Below are positions 1 to 6,836 of a DNA stretch of 50,584 nt, one piece after another. The DNA comes from Rhodobacter sp. TJ_12 (GTDB lineage Bacteria > Pseudomonadota > Alphaproteobacteria > Rhodobacterales > Rhodobacteraceae). The stretch lies in assembly GCF_020023995.1 (NCBI RefSeq), contig NZ_NRRD01000025.1:1-50584 (forward strand). The letters are read 5' to 3'. Within the stretch, counting starts at the first letter, position 1, and every line of letters starts with the position of its first letter. The notes beneath the pieces are model-generated. The model did no database searches, was not told where the DNA came from, and saw only the letters and a program-made list of their open reading frames with translations. The position numbers and the translations under genes are program-made.

Positions 1-2
1 AT

Positions 3-1508
3 GCCGCGATCCAGCGGTTTTTGAATAGCGCTGTAATTAAAACGCTGCTCTTTACCGAAAACGACCCAAAGAAAGAATATCTGTGCGATCCCGTTGACCT
101 GACGGGTTACGACAGGAAAGAATTCGTCGGTCGAAAATACTGGCGTAGTTCCGCCCCAATTATCCGTAACCCCGCATACGGGGACTCGTTCTTTGGGGAT
201 TGCAATGGGGTTTTGTTCCAAAGCCTCCATGTCTATGGGCAAAAAGATAACTCTTCGAATGTTTCTCGTGGCATCCATCTGAACGGGTGGGGCAACCGCG
301 TGGTCAATGTCTTCGTTCGGTGGTTCAACGATGAGGGCGTCTGGCTTCTGGGCGGCGGCAACTTTGTCATGGATAGCTCTGGCTGGGACTGCTGCGGGAA
401 CTTTAACGCAACTGAGCGCCGAGGCGCTTTACGGCTCAGCGGCACAGATGACTACGCCATCAATTGCCAATTCGGCTGTTCCCAAAACGTGGATGACTGG
501 CGGCAGATTACCAGTGAGAACCTGTATAATATTGGTGTTCTGCTCGAAGGGGCGAACAGCATGTTCGTCAACGTCCATGGTGAAAACTCGGACGTTGGCA
601 TTTGCCTGACAGGCCCGAACGGTATCAATCGCTTGACCAACTGTAGGGGGGACCAGTCATGGGGCCATGGCTGGATCATCGAGAGTCCTAAGAACCAGAT
701 TGTCAACGCTTTGGCTGAAAACATCAGCCTCGAGGGTGAAAACTTGTATGATGGTTTCCACACGACTGGCCAGGGCAACAGGTTTGCAAACTGTCATGTG
801 AGGGCCATCGACCGCTTTGATGGTATCAAGCTTCCGCGTTACGCGTTTTTTGACGGTGTATCTGCGGGCCACGCATACCAACGCAACAACTATACCAATT
901 GTGGCGGCGATCACTACACCGCCGAATTTAAGGCCGCTGAATGGCTCGGCTCGGCGTTTGAGGATAAACCTCATGTGGTGCGTGACACCACAACCACGCC
1001 GAACGTAACCCGCACGTCCTTTATCTGGTGTGCTGCTACAGAAGGCAGCACGATTACGGGTTTTAGCGGGGACGTATGGCCGGGGAAGCGTGTGCTTCTC
1101 CTTGCGGAAAATAACATAACCCTTGCCGATAGCTGGGGGTTCCAGTTGCGCGGACGGGCGAGCCGGACGCTGTCTGCTGGGGAGTCCGCCGAGTTTATCT
1201 ACAACAACACGACCTGGCGTGAGGTTGGATCGGCAGGGGAGTCGATCATCAAATACGCCCACTATTGGGGCGCGGGAAATATTGCCGCTGGCAGCTCTGT
1301 GACAAGTGCGCCGATCAGTGTTTATGGCGCACGGTATGGCGATCACGTCAGTATTTCCCCATCCGATCCGAACACGGATTCCACGGTGGGACTTATAACC
1401 CGCGCGGTCGTTTCGGCAGACGGTCAAGTGCAGATTACCCTTTTCAACCCAACTGGCGCGTCGATCCGGGCCAACACCACATGGCAAATTCGGGTAACGC
1501 CGCGGTGA
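3..1508 (+). CDS. Phage tail spike / beta-helix receptor-binding protein (5' truncated by window edge)
   Basis: The reading frame is open from base 3, and the first possible initiator inside the window (TTG at 21) has no ribosome binding site, so the true start lies further left. About 500 residues are visible. The body is rich in short Gly/Asn/Asp turns, Asn ladders and evenly spaced hydrophobics (for example GNRFANCHVRAIDRFDG), typical of right-handed beta-helix tail spikes of the pectate-lyase fold. The last ~90 residues, starting near AAGSSVTSAPISVYG and ending TTWQIRVTPR, resemble the C-terminal trimerisation module found on many phage tail spikes. Expected role: binding and possibly depolymerising host surface polysaccharide. 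Base composition is clearly more AT-rich than the downstream chromosome, as expected for an exchangeable host-range gene. No catalytic residues could be assigned. The phage role is fairly sure; the enzymatic activity is unknown. Confidence 0.72.
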   Translation, partial: AAIQRFLNSAVIKTLLFTENDPKKEYLCDPVDLTGYDRKEFVGRKYWRSSAPIIRNPAYGDSFFGDCNGVLFQSLHVYGQKDNSSNVSRGIHLNGWGNRVVNVFVRWFNDEGVWLLGGGNFVMDSSGWDCCGNFNATERRGALRLSGTDDYAINCQFGCSQNVDDWRQITSENLYNIGVLLEGANSMFVNVHGENSDVGICLTGPNGINRLTNCRGDQSWGHGWIIESPKNQIVNALAENISLEGENLYDGFHTTGQGNRFANCHVRAIDRFDGIKLPRYAFFDGVSAGHAYQRNNYTNCGGDHYTAEFKAAEWLGSAFEDKPHVVRDTTTTPNVTRTSFIWCAATEGSTITGFSGDVWPGKRVLLLAENNITLADSWGFQLRGRASRTLSAGESAEFIYNNTTWREVGSAGESIIKYAHYWGAGNIAAGSSVTSAPISVYGARYGDHVSISPSDPNTDSTVGLITRAVVSADGQVQITLFNPTGASIRANTTWQIRVTPR

Positions 1509-1548
1509 TGGATTGCCGAGCCTGTCTTCTGCGCATTGCTAACCGAAC

Positions 1549-1563
1549 CCGCCAGAACGGCGG
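1549..1563. other. Short hairpin between tail spike and holin candidate
   Basis: CCGCC and GGCGG arms surround a 5-base loop in the 80-base gap after the tail spike gene. There is no T run, so it is not a convincing terminator. The AAAGGG ribosome binding site of the next gene follows about 15 bases later. Confidence 0.25.
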
Positions 1564-1588
1564 ATAAACCCGGAAAGGGCATCCTCAA

Positions 1589-1849
1589 ATGACAGACAGA
1601 GTCCGCGAGGCGCTCGGCGTCGTCGCGCAAACCGTCATGCAACCGGGCAAGCAGTTGCTGGCGGTGCTCGCCACGAATGCGGCGGCATGGGCGGGCTGGA
1701 TCGATCCGGCGACCAAGATCCTCGGGCTGGTCGCGGCGGCGCTCTTGATCGCGGTGCAGTGGCACACCCGCAAGATCAAGCGGTTGGAGGCGCGCAAGCT
1801 CGCGCTGGAAATCGCGCAGTTGCAAAAGGAAATGGAGGGCAAGGGATGA
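1589..1849 (+). CDS. Phage holin-like small membrane protein
   Basis: This 86-residue protein has a hydrophobic stretch at about residues 24-40, a clear membrane helix at about 45-58 (ILGLVAAALLIAVQW), and then a charged, coiled-coil-like tail (about 60-86, rich in K, R and E). Its size, hydrophobicity and position directly before the endolysin suggest a holin. The stop codon overlaps the endolysin start (ATGA, 4 bases), so the two are translationally coupled. A ribosome binding site (AAAGGG) precedes the ATG. No family was recognised by sequence; the holin call rests on size, topology and neighbourhood. It could also be another phage membrane accessory protein. Confidence 0.55.
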   Translation: MTDRVREALGVVAQTVMQPGKQLLAVLATNAAAWAGWIDPATKILGLVAAALLIAVQWHTRKIKRLEARKLALEIAQLQKEMEGKG

Positions 1850-2529
1850 CCACCAACTGGCGGGCCGTGCAGGAGCGGCTCAAGGCGCTCGGCTTCGATC
1901 CGGGCTATATCGATGGGGTGCGCGGCCCGAAGACCGATGCCGCGATCATTGCCTTCAAGCGCAGCGTCGGGCTGCGCCCGCGCGCCTATTTCGGGCCGAT
2001 CACCGAAGCCGCGCTGATGGGCGGGGCGCAGCAACGTGCGCGCGCCGATATCCCGTGGATGGCCGAGGCATCGCGGATGCTGGGGCTGCATGAACGCCGC
2101 AACACGGCAACGCTGCGCAAATGGTTTGATGCCTCGGTCAGTTGGATCGATCCGCGCGAGATCCCGTGGTGCGGGGCCTTTGTTGCGACCTGCATCCGTG
2201 CGGCGCTGCCGGGCGAGACGTTGCCCGACAATCCGCTGGGTGCGCGTGCCTGGGGCGGGTTCGGCGCGTCTTGCGATCCGGTCTTTGGGGCGGTGCTCAC
2301 CTTCTGGCGCGGTTCGCGCGCGGGCTGGCAGGGCCATGTCGGCTTCTATTGGGGCGAGGATGCTGACGCCTATCACGTCTTGGGCGGCAATCAGACAGAT
2401 GCCGTGACCACCACGCGGATCGCCAAATCCCGCCTGTTACAGGCCCGCTGGCCCGAGGGGCTGCCGGTCACCGGGCGGCCGATCCTGCTCACCGCGGCGG
2501 GCACGCCCTTGTCGCAAAACGAAGCCTGA
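1846..2529 (+). CDS. Phage endolysin: peptidoglycan-binding domain plus TIGR02594/CHAP-like cysteine hydrolase
   Basis: The product has 227 residues. Residues 1-60 form a peptidoglycan-binding (PG_binding_1) domain (RLKALGFDPGYIDGVRGPKT, then DAAIIAFKR). From about residue 70 it matches the TIGR02594/NlpC-like amidase type: the catalytic Cys109 lies in IPWCGAFVA, His164 in GHVGFYWG, and the characteristic HVLGGNQ segment is at about 177-183. Expected role: cutting cell-wall peptide cross-links at the end of the phage lytic cycle. There is no signal peptide, so export would depend on a holin. The ATG at 1846 is chosen because it overlaps the upstream stop and directly precedes the binding domain; the frame stays open further upstream, but only as a shadow of the holin gene. 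Confidence 0.85.
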   Translation: MTTNWRAVQERLKALGFDPGYIDGVRGPKTDAAIIAFKRSVGLRPRAYFGPITEAALMGGAQQRARADIPWMAEASRMLGLHERRNTATLRKWFDASVSWIDPREIPWCGAFVATCIRAALPGETLPDNPLGARAWGGFGASCDPVFGAVLTFWRGSRAGWQGHVGFYWGEDADAYHVLGGNQTDAVTTTRIAKSRLLQARWPEGLPVTGRPILLTAAGTPLSQNEA

Positions 2530-2544
2530 AAGGAGGGCTGAAAC

Positions 2545-2724
2545 ATGGACTACGGACCCTTGGCGCGGATCGCCATTCGGTATGGCGTCGGGCTGATCAT
2601 TGGGGCGGCGCAGGCCGAGGTGCTGGCCGCTGACAAGGACGTGGTGACGGTGGCTGCGCTGGCCATCGGCCTTGTCGTCGAAACCCTTTACGCGCTTGCG
2701 AAAAAGCGCGGCTGGAAACTGTAA
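2545..2724 (+). CDS. 59-residue phage membrane peptide (second holin or antiholin candidate)
   Basis: This short gene has a strong ribosome binding site (AGGAGG, 9 bases before the ATG) and lies 15 bases after the endolysin stop. The 59-residue product has two hydrophobic segments (about 8-26 and 33-52) and a basic C-terminus ending KKRGWKL, as expected for a small two-helix membrane protein. Its place just after the endolysin makes a holin or antiholin role plausible, but no family motif was recognised. Start, stop and ribosome binding site are seen directly; function is inferred from size and context only. Confidence 0.6.
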   Translation: MDYGPLARIAIRYGVGLIIGAAQAEVLAADKDVVTVAALAIGLVVETLYALAKKRGWKL

Positions 2725-2736
2725 GGAGATACCAAA

Positions 2737-3003
2737 ATGTCTGATCCGTTTGCACAACACAGCCCCGGCGTGACCGGCCCCGCCTTGGGGCATTTCGTGA
2801 TCACCCCCGATGATAACGCCGACCTGCCCCAGCCGGTGCGGCAGGTGATCATCGGCGGCAGCGCGGGCACGATCTCTTACATCCATGCCCGCGATGGCCA
2901 GACCTACACCACCGGCAATCTGCCCGTGGGGGCCTATTCGATCTGGGCGAAGCGCATCTTGGACACCGGCACCACGGCGGCTGGCCTGACGGGGGCGGTG
3001 TGA
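2737..3003 (+). CDS. Spike base protein, Rcc01079-like (gene transfer agent/phage spike)
   Basis: This 88-residue protein matches the pattern of the Rhodobacter gene transfer agent head-spike base family (Rcc01079): an N-terminal extended region, then TPDDNADLPQPVRQVIIGG, a central beta-rich part with a DGQTYT turn, and a C-terminal KRILDTGTTAAGL segment. In the gene transfer agent this protein forms the base that anchors spike fibres. A strong AAGGAGA ribosome binding site lies 7 bases upstream of the ATG. Its stop codon overlaps the start of the next gene (TGATG), which encodes a lectin-like protein, giving a base-then-fibre order like that of the gene transfer agent. The family assignment is from remembered sequence pattern, not an alignment. 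Confidence 0.72.
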   Translation: MSDPFAQHSPGVTGPALGHFVITPDDNADLPQPVRQVIIGGSAGTISYIHARDGQTYTTGNLPVGAYSIWAKRILDTGTTAAGLTGAV

Positions 3004-3770
3004 TGATGGAGCTCGGCCTCGGCGGGTTGGGCATCTATGGCGCGGGGTGGCGCGGGGGTGGTGTGTCGCTGCCCGCCTCTACGCTGGCTGCGTGGGATGC
3101 TTCCGTTCTCGCCTCGCTGTATCAGGACACGGGCGGGGCCACTCCAGTCACTGCCGCCGACGATCCGGTGGGGCTGTGGAAAGATCAACAGGGGTCGTAT
3201 GACCTTAGCCAAGCGACGATTGCCGCGCGGCCGCTGTATCAAACAGGTCAGCCCAGGTTGGTATTCGACGGGGTAGACGATCACTTGTTCGCAGCTACTC
3301 GGCTTGGGCTTGCTGCCAATCCGGCCATGGCTGTTGTGGTGGCGTTGACCCCGAAGGTAACGGGCGTCAATGATGTGCGAGTTTTCGATCTAGGTAACAG
3401 CGCTGGCGTACTGAGTTGCTCGTTCGGGACGGATGGATGGGCTTGGCGACATAACAACGGAAACCGAATTTTTGGGTCGGTGACATTTGGACAAACAGTC
3501 GTGGCCACGTGGTTTCGTGCAGCCGGATCAACCTATGGCGACGGGCGATTTCGGCTTAACGGCGTAGAGCAAGCAGCGACTTCAACTGCAAATCCCGTAT
3601 TGGTGCCTACATCTACGGCGGCAGAACTGCGCGTGGGTGAAAATGTTACAGTTGCTGGTGGATACACCCCGATGGACCTCTACACAGAAGTTGTCCTCGG
3701 CACCGACAGCCTGACAGACATTGCGCAGGCCGAGGCATGGGCGGCTGCGCGGGCGGGGGTCACGCTATGA
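3003..3770 (+). CDS. Lectin-like (LamG/concanavalin-type) phage spike or fibre protein
   Basis: The product has about 255 residues. Residues ~25-85 include a Gly/Trp-rich entry and the pattern LYQTGQPRLVFDGVDDHLFA, typical of proteins with a LamG/jelly-roll carbohydrate-binding domain; the rest alternates beta-strand-like segments and ends QAEAWAAARAGVTL. Likely role: the fibre or adhesive tip attached to the preceding spike base protein. Three starts are stacked (GTG 3000, ATG 3003, ATG 3006); ATG 3003 is chosen because it overlaps the previous stop. The first ~140 bases and last ~60 bases are as GC-rich as the neighbouring genes, while the middle (about 3190-3700) is clearly lower in GC, suggesting the binding domain has been swapped. 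Confidence 0.6.
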   Translation: MMELGLGGLGIYGAGWRGGGVSLPASTLAAWDASVLASLYQDTGGATPVTAADDPVGLWKDQQGSYDLSQATIAARPLYQTGQPRLVFDGVDDHLFAATRLGLAANPAMAVVVALTPKVTGVNDVRVFDLGNSAGVLSCSFGTDGWAWRHNNGNRIFGSVTFGQTVVATWFRAAGSTYGDGRFRLNGVEQAATSTANPVLVPTSTAAELRVGENVTVAGGYTPMDLYTEVVLGTDSLTDIAQAEAWAAARAGVTL

Positions 3771-4159
3771 CTGACACTGTGACGGTTGCAGTGCCCGAGG
3801 CGCATATGGTCGCTGCAAATTGCCTCGCCTCCTGCCTCGTCGGGCAGATCGCAGGGCAGGATACATTCCGAGGCCCCGGCTATACCTCCGCGACGGGCGA
3901 GCGCTATGCCGTGGCCAGCGCACCCAAGACGATGTGGACCGCAGCGTTCGACCCGCTGGCACTGCCTGCCGATAGTGACGGGTCGGTGTCACTGGATTGT
4001 GCCTACGCCGCGCAGGCTATGGTGGCCTATTGGGACGCACAGGATGACGTGCCGATGCCGGCGGTCGGGCCGGATGTGATCGTCGCGCTTGCGGGCATGA
4101 GCGGCATGGAAGCGCTGGCCGCTATGGGGCTGAGCCCAATCACGGCGGATGAGACATGA
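3767..4159 (+). CDS. Hypothetical phage protein (130 residues)
   Basis: The family is not recognised. The 130-residue protein begins MTDTVTVAVPEAHMVAANC and has two Ala-rich stretches but no clear membrane helix or catalytic motif. The start at 3767 overlaps the previous stop (ATGA), and its own stop overlaps the start of the inner spanin gene (ATGA), so it sits inside a translationally coupled tail/lysis operon. The acidic, soluble character and position between the fibre and spanin genes suggest a small virion or assembly protein; that is inference only. Confidence 0.6.
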   Translation: MTDTVTVAVPEAHMVAANCLASCLVGQIAGQDTFRGPGYTSATGERYAVASAPKTMWTAAFDPLALPADSDGSVSLDCAYAAQAMVAYWDAQDDVPMPAVGPDVIVALAGMSGMEALAAMGLSPITADET

Positions 4160-4470
4160 CCCTGCGCACGGTGCTGCGCCTCTGGCCGCTATGGCTGGCC
4201 CTGGGCGCGGCCCTCGGTGGCGCGCTTGCGTGGGGGCACTACACCAGCCTGCGCGCTGACCTCGTCGCCACGCGGGCCGATCTGGCGGCAGCGCGGGCCG
4301 AGGTCTCGGCCTATGCCGAAGCGGTCGAGATCCGGCGCCGGTCGGATGAAACCCAAGCGCGGCTGCGAGAGGAAGCCGCCGCGCTCGATCACCAGCTCGA
4401 ACAAATGGAGGGGGGCGATGCGCCGCTTAGCGATTACCTGCGCACTGCTGCTGGCCGCCTGTGGCGCTGA
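4156..4470 (+). CDS. Inner-membrane spanin (Rz-like)
   Basis: This 104-residue protein has one N-terminal membrane helix (about residues 8-27, LWPLWLALGAALGGALAWG) followed by a long Ala/Arg/Glu-rich coiled coil (about 30-90). This is the standard layout of Rz-type i-spanins, which join with an outer-membrane lipoprotein to fuse the two membranes in the last step of lysis. The pairing is supported by the gene that starts inside it at 4418 in another frame and encodes a small lipoprotein. The start overlaps the upstream stop by 4 bases. Sequence identity among spanins is low, so the call rests on topology plus the overlapping partner. Confidence 0.75.
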   Translation: MTLRTVLRLWPLWLALGAALGGALAWGHYTSLRADLVATRADLAAARAEVSAYAEAVEIRRRSDETQARLREEAAALDHQLEQMEGGDAPLSDYLRTAAGRLWR

Positions 4471-4633
4471 CCCCGTGCCCCCGCTGGCGGGGTTGGATCT
4501 GACCCCCTGTCCGGGCTGGACGGGCGGCGTGCCGGATACCGAGCGGCGGTTGATGCGCGCCGCAGCTGCGGAACGGGCCGGGCGGCTCTGTGCAAATGCG
4601 AAGTTGGTGGCGGTGCGGGCGGTGGTGAAGTGA
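4418..4633 (+). CDS. Outer-membrane spanin lipoprotein (Rz1-like), overlapping the i-spanin gene
   Basis: The 71-residue product starts MRRLAITCALLLAAC: a short basic start, hydrophobic core and lipobox LAAC with the lipidated Cys at residue 15. The mature part is short and carries Pro-rich segments (ADPVPPLAGLDLTPCPGW), a common trait of Rz1-type o-spanins. The first 53 bases overlap the end of the i-spanin gene in a different frame, the classical embedded/overlapping Rz/Rz1 arrangement. The ATG at 4418 is chosen because it gives a proper lipoprotein signal and follows GGAGGGGGCG. It closes the prophage late operon. Confidence 0.75.
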   Translation: MRRLAITCALLLAACGADPVPPLAGLDLTPCPGWTGGVPDTERRLMRAAAAERAGRLCANAKLVAVRAVVK

Positions 4634-4640
4634 AGCGGCG

Positions 4641-5269
4641 TCATGCGGCTGCCCCGGCGGGCTTTCTATTAACCTTCTCGTGAAGCCGGCAGAAGTGAAC
4701 CGACAACTTCAGCGCGAGCATGTAGAAGCCAGTATTGCTAAGGGTAAACAATTTTTCCCGGTCTTTTGATTCGGTGTGAGTAGCAACAGGCATGCTGTGG
4801 ACATCATCGAAGCGGACGATATAGTCTTCCGGTAAGCCGCCGCCCGCAGGAAGGTAAAAGATGTTGCTCGTCTTTTGCGCCTTGATCGCTGCAATCTTGG
4901 CGTCAATGCGTTCGGGGCTGATATTGCTGCCGCGAGAAGCCTTTTGAAAGCCGCCAGCTTGACCATGGGCGCGAAGATCACGCGAGCCGGAACATCACGG
5001 GGGTTTTCCGGATCAACATCGCAGGAGTTGGACAGAACAATGCCCCGCACCGACCTGCGCTCGCCCGTCTCGAACAGAAACAATTGGAAACCGCGCCAAC
5101 CGTCACCTTGGAGCATCACTTTCTTGAATGAGTCGCGATAGGCGCCGAGTAGATACTCGGCGGTGCCACCGCGCGAGATTGCGGTTAGCTCGTCAAGCAA
5201 GACCTTTTGATCCTCAGCCGTGAGGTAGTACGGGATCTGCTGGATGAGAGTCTCGGCGTCCAAATTCAT
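4641..5269 (-). pseudogene. Frameshifted gene of unknown function in TIGR04255 cassette
   Basis: On the minus strand the frame starting at 5269 (MNLDAETLIQQIPYYLTAED) reads well through SNSCDVDPENPRDVPARVIF to about base 4946. It then turns into basic, low-complexity translation. The neighbouring frame continues sensibly from there (SNISPERIDAKIAAIKAQK, then NIFYLPAGGGLPEDYIVRFD) and ends at a stop at 4641-4643. Adding one base at the AAAA run (plus-strand TTTT, 4942-4945) joins the halves into about 209 residues, beginning FKKASRGSN at the joint. The total span is 629 bases, one short of a whole number of codons. So either a real 1-base deletion inactivated the gene or this is a homopolymer sequencing error. 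The family is not recognised. It starts 8 bases after the preceding gene's stop, as third gene of the cassette. Confidence 0.7.
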
Positions 5270-5277
5270 GCGTTTGA

Positions 5278-5577
5278 TCAGGACTCGTAAAGATCAGCAG
5301 CATTCGCATCCCAAACGGCCTCAAATTCTGCGCCAAGCGGCTCTTGGTTTTGAAGCAGGGACGCATAGACACGGGCGACGCCGTTTGCGAAGTCTTGTGC
5401 CGTGGAGCCGAACCTCAGCGACTTTTCAAAGTAGCTGAATGATGACCCGTCCCGTAGCGTCACATAGGCGGGTGTGTCACGTGCTGGCCAAGTGGCCGTT
5501 CCGGCAGCAATTGCCGCAGACAACCCAATCACCGCGAAGTTCATCGGTACCGGGCAATGCGTCACGATTTCATTCAT
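5278..5577 (-). CDS. Small protein of unknown function in TIGR04255 cassette
   Basis: This 99-residue protein starts MNEIVTHCPVPMNFAVIGLS, with a modestly hydrophobic Ala/Gly-rich segment near residues 14-32, then a soluble, acidic C-terminal half ending DANAADLYES. No family was recognised. Its start overlaps the end of the TIGR04255 gene by 8 bases; an alternative ATG at 5595 would overlap by 26. The stop is 8 bases before the third gene. The tight coupling implies one transcript and probably one functional unit. Composition is lower in GC than the chromosome, like its partners. Confidence 0.65.
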   Translation of the reverse strand: MNEIVTHCPVPMNFAVIGLSAAIAAGTATWPARDTPAYVTLRDGSSFSYFEKSLRFGSTAQDFANGVARVYASLLQNQEPLGAEFEAVWDANAADLYES

Positions 5578-6316
5578 AGACTGGCCCCATTTCATCGATT
5601 GTCGCCTGTGTTAGGCAGGTGAAGAATTTCCGCTTGTTGGCTTGGCGAAGTTGTTCAAGCCCAGGTTCAAGGTTCGTCGCAAATGTGGCAAAGTCAGCAA
5701 TGTCAACATTTCTAATCGAGTCAACGTCCACCACTGCGCCGCTCACCTTCTTGCCGTCTGGCATCTGGCCCTCAGCGCCGATGACGACTGACAAAAGATG
5801 GATAATCCCATCTTCATGCCGACGCACCTGAAGGGTCGTGTGGTCCCCCTTCACTTCTACCTCCCCCAAAGTAATCGACATCTTAATTTTCGCTACCTGT
5901 TCAGCCAGCGACGGCGCACTGATCAGGTTAACGTACTTAAGCGAATAGCGTTCGACTTTTCCGGGGGCGCCAACTTTGCCGATCCTAGCGGTCAGGTCCA
6001 AGATGGTGGCCTTGAAGTTGGGCCACTTCGGGTAGGGCAGTTTGCAGCTTATGATCACGCTCCGGTCGCCGACCGAGATGAAATAGTGACCCCAGTCCAT
6101 TCGTAGAATGGGTGCAAACTGAAGGGAGGGGTCGCTTGCCCGCATCGGTTGCGGCACCTCAGCCGCTGGAAGGCGCGTGATCTGTGGCTTCGGCCCAGGC
6201 AAATCGTGGAACAGAAAGCCAGGTAAAATGTCCGCAAGCGACGTCGGCCCGAGGCGAACCTCGAAAAGCGCGTCCACAAGGGGTTCGCGCTCCAATCTCA
6301 GGGGCAACTTCTGCAT
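5570..6316 (-). CDS. TIGR04255 family protein
   Basis: This 248-residue protein begins MQKLPLRLEREPLVDALFEVR, the signature opening of the sporadically distributed TIGR04255 family (a Leu/Pro start, then EPLV-A-FE-R), and has the usual length of about 250. Two internal segments (SLKYVNLI near the middle and a C-terminal stretch containing IDEMGPVYE) also fit. The molecular function of the family is not known to me; its patchy spread fits an accessory or defence-type gene. It is the first gene of a leftward three-gene operon with its own promoter at 6346-6374, between prophage late genes and a tRNA, and has a lower GC content than the chromosome. Confidence 0.75.
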   Translation of the reverse strand: MQKLPLRLEREPLVDALFEVRLGPTSLADILPGFLFHDLPGPKPQITRLPAAEVPQPMRASDPSLQFAPILRMDWGHYFISVGDRSVIISCKLPYPKWPNFKATILDLTARIGKVGAPGKVERYSLKYVNLISAPSLAEQVAKIKMSITLGEVEVKGDHTTLQVRRHEDGIIHLLSVVIGAEGQMPDGKKVSGAVVDVDSIRNVDIADFATFATNLEPGLEQLRQANKRKFFTCLTQATIDEMGPVYE

Positions 6317-6345
6317 TGGCGAACGCTTCCTCTACGGCGAATCAC

Positions 6346-6374
6346 AGTGTAACCTGCGCGCGAATCTCTAGCAA
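6346..6374 (-). promoter_or_regulatory. Predicted sigma-70-type promoter of the TIGR04255 cassette
   Basis: On the minus strand: TTGCTA (-35, 6369-6374), a 17-base spacer, and TACACT (-10, 6346-6351). This gives a transcription start near 6339, about 23 bases before the ATG at 6316. It points left, so the cassette would be expressed independently of the prophage late operon. Confidence 0.45.
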
Positions 6375-6386
6375 GCGCGCGGGACT

Positions 6387-6509
6387 CTAATCGACCCCAG
6401 AGTCAATGCCATAAACATCCCGCCGAGGTATTAAGCTCCCGCCCGGTAGCACGACAATAAACAAGAGCCAATGATTCTGGTTGTCGCGGGGGAGCTTGTT
6501 CTTCGCCAC
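6387..6509 (-). CDS. Possible 40-residue ORF upstream of TIGR04255 (low confidence)
   Basis: A GTG at 6509 opens a 40-codon minus-strand frame with protein-like composition (AKNKLPRDNQNHWLLFIVVL) ending at TAG 6387-6389. The frame stays open a few codons further upstream (FGRISAQ), so it may be the remnant of a longer gene. No ribosome binding site stands out and no family was recognised. It lies just upstream of the predicted cassette promoter. Confidence 0.25.
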   Translation of the reverse strand: MAKNKLPRDNQNHWLLFIVVLPGGSLIPRRDVYGIDSGVD

Positions 6510-6541
6510 CTGCGCCGATATTCGACCAAATCAAGCAACAA

Positions 6542-6748
6542 TCATTGATCCATTAAACACCACGCCAGCCGCACATCGTGGTCACCCCGCGCCCCGCAGG
6601 CCGCACATATGGCGCACCTCACCACATCCCTGATCGTGCGATCTGGCGTGCGCTCGGCCAGCTCGCGCAGGCGGATGCTGCCGTGGCGCCCGCATTGTCG
6701 GCAGGTCAGGTAGAGGCGCAGGGTTGAGGCGGTGGCGAGGGTGGTCAC
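6542..6748 (-). CDS. Small CxxC-rich protein, probable zinc-binding, unknown function
   Basis: The minus-strand frame encodes 68 residues from a GTG at 6748 (an upstream GTG at 6793 would give 83). It contains CRQCGRHG and CAICAACG, two Cys pairs spaced as in a zinc ribbon, with a basic region between them (RLRELAERTPDRTIRDVVR). Such proteins are common in phage and accessory DNA, but no family was recognised. The ribosome binding site is weak for both starts (GAGAAG close to 6748). An overlapping frame on the same strand lacks the Cys pattern and was not chosen. Confidence 0.45.
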   Translation of the reverse strand: MTTLATASTLRLYLTCRQCGRHGSIRLRELAERTPDRTIRDVVRCAICAACGARGDHDVRLAWCLMDQ

Positions 6749-6836
6749 GGGCTTCTCGTTCAAGGCAAGCAATGGCCGGAACGAACAAAGCACGAATCGA
6801 GAATGTTGAGAAACGTGTTGAGAGCGAAAAAGCGCC

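Noticed and set aside
1..4633. The region as the gene transfer agent locus itself
   Set aside because: Only the spike base resembles the transfer agent; the tail spike, endolysin with peptidoglycan-binding domain and spanin pair fit an ordinary prophage, and no transfer agent capsid or tail genes are seen.
4938..4950. Programmed ribosomal frameshift in the third cassette gene
   Set aside because: AAAAGG is a weak slippery site and no stimulatory hairpin is evident; a base deletion or sequencing error is simpler, though not excluded.
6582..6788. Alternative 68-codon minus-strand frame overlapping the CxxC protein
   Set aside because: It lacks the ordered Cys pairs and looks like a frame-shadow, rich in Pro and Arg.
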